Origin: Thermoleophilia bacterium
GTDB lineage: Bacteria; Actinomycetota; Thermoleophilia; Gaiellales; Gaiellaceae
Reading direction: 5' to 3'
Length of the DNA stretch: 24,612 nt
Assembly: GCA_025934335.1 (NCBI GenBank)
Contig: JAICYG010000014.1
Span: forward strand, 1-24,612
This document shows, piece after piece, positions 22,082 through 24,612 of this stretch. The translations under genes and the position numbers were made by a program. How positions within the stretch are numbered: position 1 is the first letter of the stretch; each line of letters opens with the position of its first letter. The notes beneath the pieces are model-generated. The model was given only the letters and a program-made list of their open reading frames with translations, was not told where the DNA came from and did no database searches.

Positions 22082-22396
22082 TTGGCAACCAACGCGACCA
22101 CCGAGACGTTCGAAGACGAGGTCCTGAAGGAAGGCGGCAAGGTGATCGTCGACTTCTGGGCCGAGTGGTGCGGGCCGTGTCACGCGGTCTCGCCCGTCCT
22201 CGATCGGATCGCGGACGAGCACCAGGTGAAGCTCGTGAAGGTCAACATCGACGAGCAGCAGGACCTGGCGATGCGCTACGGCGTCGCGTCCATCCCGTTC
22301 ATGGTGCTGTTCGAGGACGGGCAGCCGCAGGCGTCCGCAGTCGGCGCCATGCCGAAGGGGTCGCTCGAGAAGGCGCTCGGGCTCGCGGGGGCGTAA
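22082..22396 (+). CDS. Thioredoxin
   Basis: A 104-residue thioredoxin, the usual family length. It reduces protein disulfides in the cytoplasm using electrons from thioredoxin reductase. The active site WCGPC spans residues 29-33 (Cys30 and Cys33), preceded by VIVDFWAEW, and the cis-proline is Pro72 in ASIPFMVLF. I chose a TTG start at 22082 because AAAGGA lies about 6 nt upstream and it gives the standard N-terminus; an in-frame ATG at 22001 would add 27 residues that do not fit the fold. Unlike most neighbours it has a leader of some tens of bases. No signal peptide is seen. Confidence 0.93.
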   Translation: MATNATTETFEDEVLKEGGKVIVDFWAEWCGPCHAVSPVLDRIADEHQVKLVKVNIDEQQDLAMRYGVASIPFMVLFEDGQPQASAVGAMPKGSLEKALGLAGA

Positions 22397-22421
22397 GCCG
22401 CCGCGGCCCGGACCGGCCCCC

Positions 22422-22574
22422 CTACGCGGAGGCGGCGTCGTCGAGGAACGTCAGGAACGCGAGGTGCTTCGCGAGGTAGGCCTCGATCGACTGCACGCCG
22501 TGCGTCGCGAGCTCCTCGATCCACGTCTCCGTCAGGTCGTCCTCGATGCGGTGCAGGGTGCCGCGCTCGTCCAT
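22422..22574 (-). CDS. Small acidic helical protein of unknown function (50 residues)
   Basis: A 50-residue ORF reading MDERGTLHRIEDDL, then a helical ETWIEELATHGVQSIEAYLAKH stretch (abridged), then LAFLTFLDDAASA. Every codon third position is G or C, as in the surrounding genes, which argues strongly that it is translated. No Shine-Dalgarno is visible, and a weak CATCGT patch just upstream could be a -10. It converges with the thioredoxin gene (25-nt gap) and diverges from the lipid kinase gene. I do not recognise a family. Confidence 0.6.
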   Translation of the reverse strand: MDERGTLHRIEDDLTETWIEELATHGVQSIEAYLAKHLAFLTFLDDAASA

Positions 22575-22657
22575 GGGACGATGATCGCCAGCGGGCCGGA
22601 CGTTCGCATGAGCCGATCGGCCCATCTTTTCGGGTGGGAAAGCCCAGGAGGACCTGT

Positions 22658-23446
22658 TTGCTGATCGTGAACCCGAGCTCCGGGGACGGCGGCGTCGACG
22701 AGTTGCTCGGGGCGGCCAGGGCCGGCGGCATCGCCACCCACGTTCTCGCAGACGGCGACGACCTGGAGTCGGTGGCACGCGGCGCCGGAGGCGGGCCGCT
22801 GGGCATGGCCGGCGGCGACGGGTCGCTCGCGGTCGTGGCAGGCGTCGCGATCGAGCTTGGCCTGCCGTTCGTTTGCGTGCCGTTCGGGACCCGGAACCAC
22901 TTCGCGCGCGACCTCGGGCTCGACCGGGACGACCCGGTCGGCGCGCTCGAGGCGTTCGCCACAGGTGTCGAGCGGCGCGTCGACATCGGACGCGTCAACG
23001 AGCGGCTGTTCCTCAACAACGTCTCGCTCGGGGTCTACGCGCATCTCGTTCACCGGCGCGAGCACCATCGCCGGCGGCGGGACACGCTCGCGCGGCTGCG
23101 CGCGCTCGGGGCGGTCGCCCGGCACCGTCACGGCATCGGGCTGACGATCGACGGCGAGCCGGTGCAGGCTCCGGTCGTGCTCGTCGCGAACAACGCCTAC
23201 GAGCTCAGCGTCCTCTCCCTGGGCGAGCGCGAGCGGCTGGACGAGGGGCTCCTCCACGTCTACGCGCCGCGCGGGCTCCTGCGCGCGGACTGGGAGGAGC
23301 GGAGCCGCGAGCAGGTGACGATCGACACGGCCGCGCATCGCGTGCGCGCCGCCGTCGACGGCGAGCCCGAGTCGCTGGAGACCCCGCTCGACTTCCGGGT
23401 CGAGCCGCGGGCGTTACGAGTGCTCGTGCCGCGCCGCCCAGAGTGA
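22658..23446 (+). CDS. Diacylglycerol kinase-like lipid kinase (DAGK catalytic domain)
   Basis: A 262-residue lipid kinase that would phosphorylate diacylglycerol or a related lipid. Family motifs are LLIVNPSSGDGG at the start, AGGDGSLAVVA (nucleotide loop), PFGTRNHFARDLGL and LNNVSLGVYAHLV. I chose the TTG at 22658 because a perfect AGGAGG lies 6 nt upstream; a GTG at 22634 in the same frame would add eight residues through rare AGG codons and has only a weak upstream CATCTT. The 3' end overlaps the Nudix gene on the other strand by 33 bp. The true lipid substrate cannot be told. Confidence 0.9.
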   Translation: MLIVNPSSGDGGVDELLGAARAGGIATHVLADGDDLESVARGAGGGPLGMAGGDGSLAVVAGVAIELGLPFVCVPFGTRNHFARDLGLDRDDPVGALEAFATGVERRVDIGRVNERLFLNNVSLGVYAHLVHRREHHRRRRDTLARLRALGAVARHRHGIGLTIDGEPVQAPVVLVANNAYELSVLSLGERERLDEGLLHVYAPRGLLRADWEERSREQVTIDTAAHRVRAAVDGEPESLETPLDFRVEPRALRVLVPRRPE

Positions 23447-23920
23447 CAGGATCTCGTCGAAGCTCCCGAACGCGAGCTCGTCGCCGCGCGGTCGCTCGTC
23501 GGGATCGAACCAGCGCAGCTCGACGAGGTCGTCGCCTGCGCCCTCCTCGCCGCCCACGACGATCGCGAGCCACGTCAGGCACAGGACCGTGCGGTTCCAG
23601 TAGCGCTCGTTCCAGGCGCCGAGAAAGTCGCGGTTCTCGATCGAGAGGCCGGTCTCCTCGAGCACCTCCCGGTGGAGCGCTGCGAGCGCGTCCTCTCCCT
23701 CCTCGAGGAAGCCGCCCGGTAAATCCCAGCGGCCGGCGCCCGGATCCTCGCGGCGTCGGCCGAGCAGCACCCGTCCGTCCCGCACGATCACCGCCTGCGC
23801 CCCCGGCACCGAGTTCCCCCAGTAGCGTTCGCCGCAGGACGAGCAGCGGAGGCGGCCGTCGGCGGCGGCGAGGTCACCGCCACAGCGAGGGCAGAAGCGC
23901 CAACCGTCGAGAAACGCCAC
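23414..23920 (-). CDS. Zinc-ribbon Nudix hydrolase
   Basis: A 168-residue enzyme of the nucleoside-diphosphate-X hydrolase family. An N-terminal zinc ribbon (FCPRCGG, then RCSSCGERYWGN) precedes the Nudix box GGFLEEGEDALAALHREVLEETGL (abridged), which fits G-x5-E-x7-REU-x-EE-x-G-U with all key Glu present. The ribbon-plus-Nudix layout resembles NudC-type NADH pyrophosphatases, but the NudC substrate motif is not evident, so a nucleotide sugar or ADP-ribose substrate is equally likely. I chose the GTG at 23920 because codons upstream lose the GC3 bias. The gene overlaps the lipid kinase gene at its 3' end and lies close to the 36-residue ORF at its 5' end. Confidence 0.88.
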   Translation of the reverse strand: MAFLDGWRFCPRCGGDLAAADGRLRCSSCGERYWGNSVPGAQAVIVRDGRVLLGRRREDPGAGRWDLPGGFLEEGEDALAALHREVLEETGLSIENRDFLGAWNERYWNRTVLCLTWLAIVVGGEEGAGDDLVELRWFDPDERPRGDELAFGSFDEILSLWAARHEHS

Positions 23921-23931
23921 GGAGGTGAATG

Positions 23932-24042
23932 ATGGAGAACCCGGAGCCGACCGAGCCCGAGGAGGAGCTGGCGCAGACGGAGCGCCAGGAGGAAGAGGAG
24001 GACATGCGCGGCACAACCGACCCCGAGGAGCAGGGCCGGTGA
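23932..24042 (+). CDS. 36-residue Glu-rich acidic micro-protein
   Basis: A short ORF, MENPEPTEPEEELAQ, then a Glu-rich core (ERQEEEEDM), ending TDPEEQGR. It has an excellent Shine-Dalgarno, GGAGGTGA (23921-23928), placed 6 nt from the second of two adjacent ATGs, which I take as the start. Nearly all third positions are G or C, whereas the opposite strand has poor codon usage, so coding on this strand is well supported. About one third of residues are Glu, so it should be highly acidic and probably unstructured. Its ribosome-binding site touches the first base of the divergent Nudix gene. The function is unknown. Confidence 0.6.
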   Translation: MENPEPTEPEEELAQTERQEEEEDMRGTTDPEEQGR

Positions 24043-24049
24043 CGCAACG

Positions 24050-24071
24050 GGCAACGTTCGCCGGCAACGTT
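24050..24071. repeat. Direct repeats GGCAACGTT
   Basis: GGCAACGTT occurs at 24050-24058 and 24063-24071 (13-bp period), with a related GCAACG at 24044, in the 42-bp gap between the 36-residue ORF and the beta-lactamase-family gene. The copies contain the palindrome AACGTT. It may be a binding site or chance. Confidence 0.3.
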
Positions 24072-24084
24072 ACCGGTCACATCA

Positions 24085-24612
24085 CTAGCCCAGCTCGGTG
24101 AGGACTGAGTCGGCGAGGCGCGGCCAAGCCGCGCGCGCCCAGTCGCCGAAGGCGAGGTCGGTGAGACACGCCAGCGCGACGCCCGCCTCCGGGTCGACCC
24201 AGAGGAAGGTGCCGCTGCGGCCGAAGTGGCCGTACGCGCGCGGCGAGTTCCGCGACCCCGTCCAGTGCGGAGACTTCGCGTCCCGCAACTCGAGGCCGAG
24301 CCCCCAGTCGTTCGGCTCCTGCCGGCCGAACCCGGGCAGCACGCCGACGAGCCCGGGGAACTGCACGGCGCGCGCCTCGTCGAGCGTCTCCGGTGCGATC
24401 CGCGACGGCTCTCGCAACTCGCGGGCAACCGCGAGCAGGTCGTCGAGCGTCCCCTCCGCGCCCGAACCGGCCGACCCGGCCAGCACGGTGGTCGTGCCGC
24501 GCCACACGTGCGTGAAGTAGTCCTCGAACGGCATCTCGGCGCGCTCGGCGACGAGCGCCGCCGCCACCTCGAAGCCGTAGTTCGAGTAGATGCGCCGAGT
24601 GCCGGGCCGCGC
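24085..24612 (-). CDS. Beta-lactamase-family serine hydrolase (PF00144 type), C-terminal part only
   Basis: About 175 residues of the C-terminal half are visible; the gene runs off the right edge. The RIYSNYGFEV segment near the edge is the Tyr-x-Asn motif of class C beta-lactamase and D-alanyl-D-alanine-peptidase-like proteins, and YGHFGRSGTFLWVDPEAGVALACLT (abridged) near the end holds the HxG motif (His-Phe-Gly) of the third catalytic box. The upstream SxxK motif lies outside the window. The family includes esterases and peptidases as well as lactamases, so resistance should not be assumed. Confidence 0.88.
   Translation of the reverse strand, partial: ARPGTRRIYSNYGFEVAAALVAERAEMPFEDYFTHVWRGTTTVLAGSAGSGAEGTLDDLLAVARELREPSRIAPETLDEARAVQFPGLVGVLPGFGRQEPNDWGLGLELRDAKSPHWTGSRNSPRAYGHFGRSGTFLWVDPEAGVALACLTDLAFGDWARAAWPRLADSVLTELG

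Noticed and set aside
23921..24067. Longer N-terminus for the Nudix protein from 24067
   Set aside because: Codons such as GCT, CCT and GGT dominate there, unlike the gene body, and the opposite strand has the coding bias.
7216..24074. Shared 13-mer GGTAACGTTGCCG at 7216 (plus) and 24074 (minus)
   Set aside because: Several 13-base matches are expected by chance in 24.6 kb on two strands; no common context beyond a possible -10.

Overview
This is a GC-rich bacterial chromosome segment. Codon third positions in the genes are almost all G or C. The gene content and the many start codons lying about 8 nt after a TANNNT -10 box point to an actinobacterium. The style (type-2-like IleRS, CtaG-type membrane protein, M29 aminopeptidase, large GAF sensor kinase) best fits the Thermoleophilia (Gaiellales/Solirubrobacterales); that placement is inference, not proof. 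There is no phage, insertion sequence or CRISPR array. Genes are densely packed, and the longest gene-free stretch is 276 bp (17697-17972).

Layout. (a) 1-3042, minus strand: two tandem GPR1/FUN34/SatP-family carboxylate permeases, then a PoxB-like ThDP enzyme that runs off the left edge; this looks like a pyruvate-to-acetate and acetate-transport operon. (b) 3091-4657, plus strand: a DUF1275 membrane protein, a MarR regulator and a DUF296/PPC-domain protein, packed with short or overlapping junctions and diverging from (a) across a short control region with an 11-bp palindrome. (c) 4654-7014, minus strand: a polar amino-acid ABC importer (binding protein, permease, ATPase). (d) 7089-10967: tRNA-Gly(UCC), an HTH protein with a YWAEG domain, a CtaG-like protein, a small lipoprotein, an M29 aminopeptidase, a four-helix membrane protein and tRNA-Pro(UGG). 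(e) 10993-13635: a patatin-like hydrolase and an EamA transporter sharing a back-to-back promoter, then a secreted CAP-domain protein. (f) 13658-17696, minus strand: a 1185-residue multi-GAF/PAS histidine-kinase-like protein and its response regulator. (g) 17697-17972: a non-coding region with stem-loops, an orphan intrinsic terminator and a 30-bp inverted repeat. (h) 17973-24612: IspH, a divergent IleRS, thioredoxin, two tiny proteins, a lipid kinase, a Nudix hydrolase and a partial beta-lactamase-family protein.

Standout observations. The kinase has lost its phosphoacceptor His (Val-Gln where His-Glu is expected) but keeps its ATP-binding boxes and a response regulator with an intact Asp. 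The IleRS lacks the first His of HIGH and both lysines of KMSKS. An intrinsic terminator with a six-C loop sits upstream of ispH with no co-directional gene before it, which implies a small RNA or leader RNA. A two-unit GGTGTC-N-GACACC repeat covers the ispH -35 region. Many genes look leaderless. A 36-residue acidic ORF has an excellent Shine-Dalgarno and strong GC3 bias.
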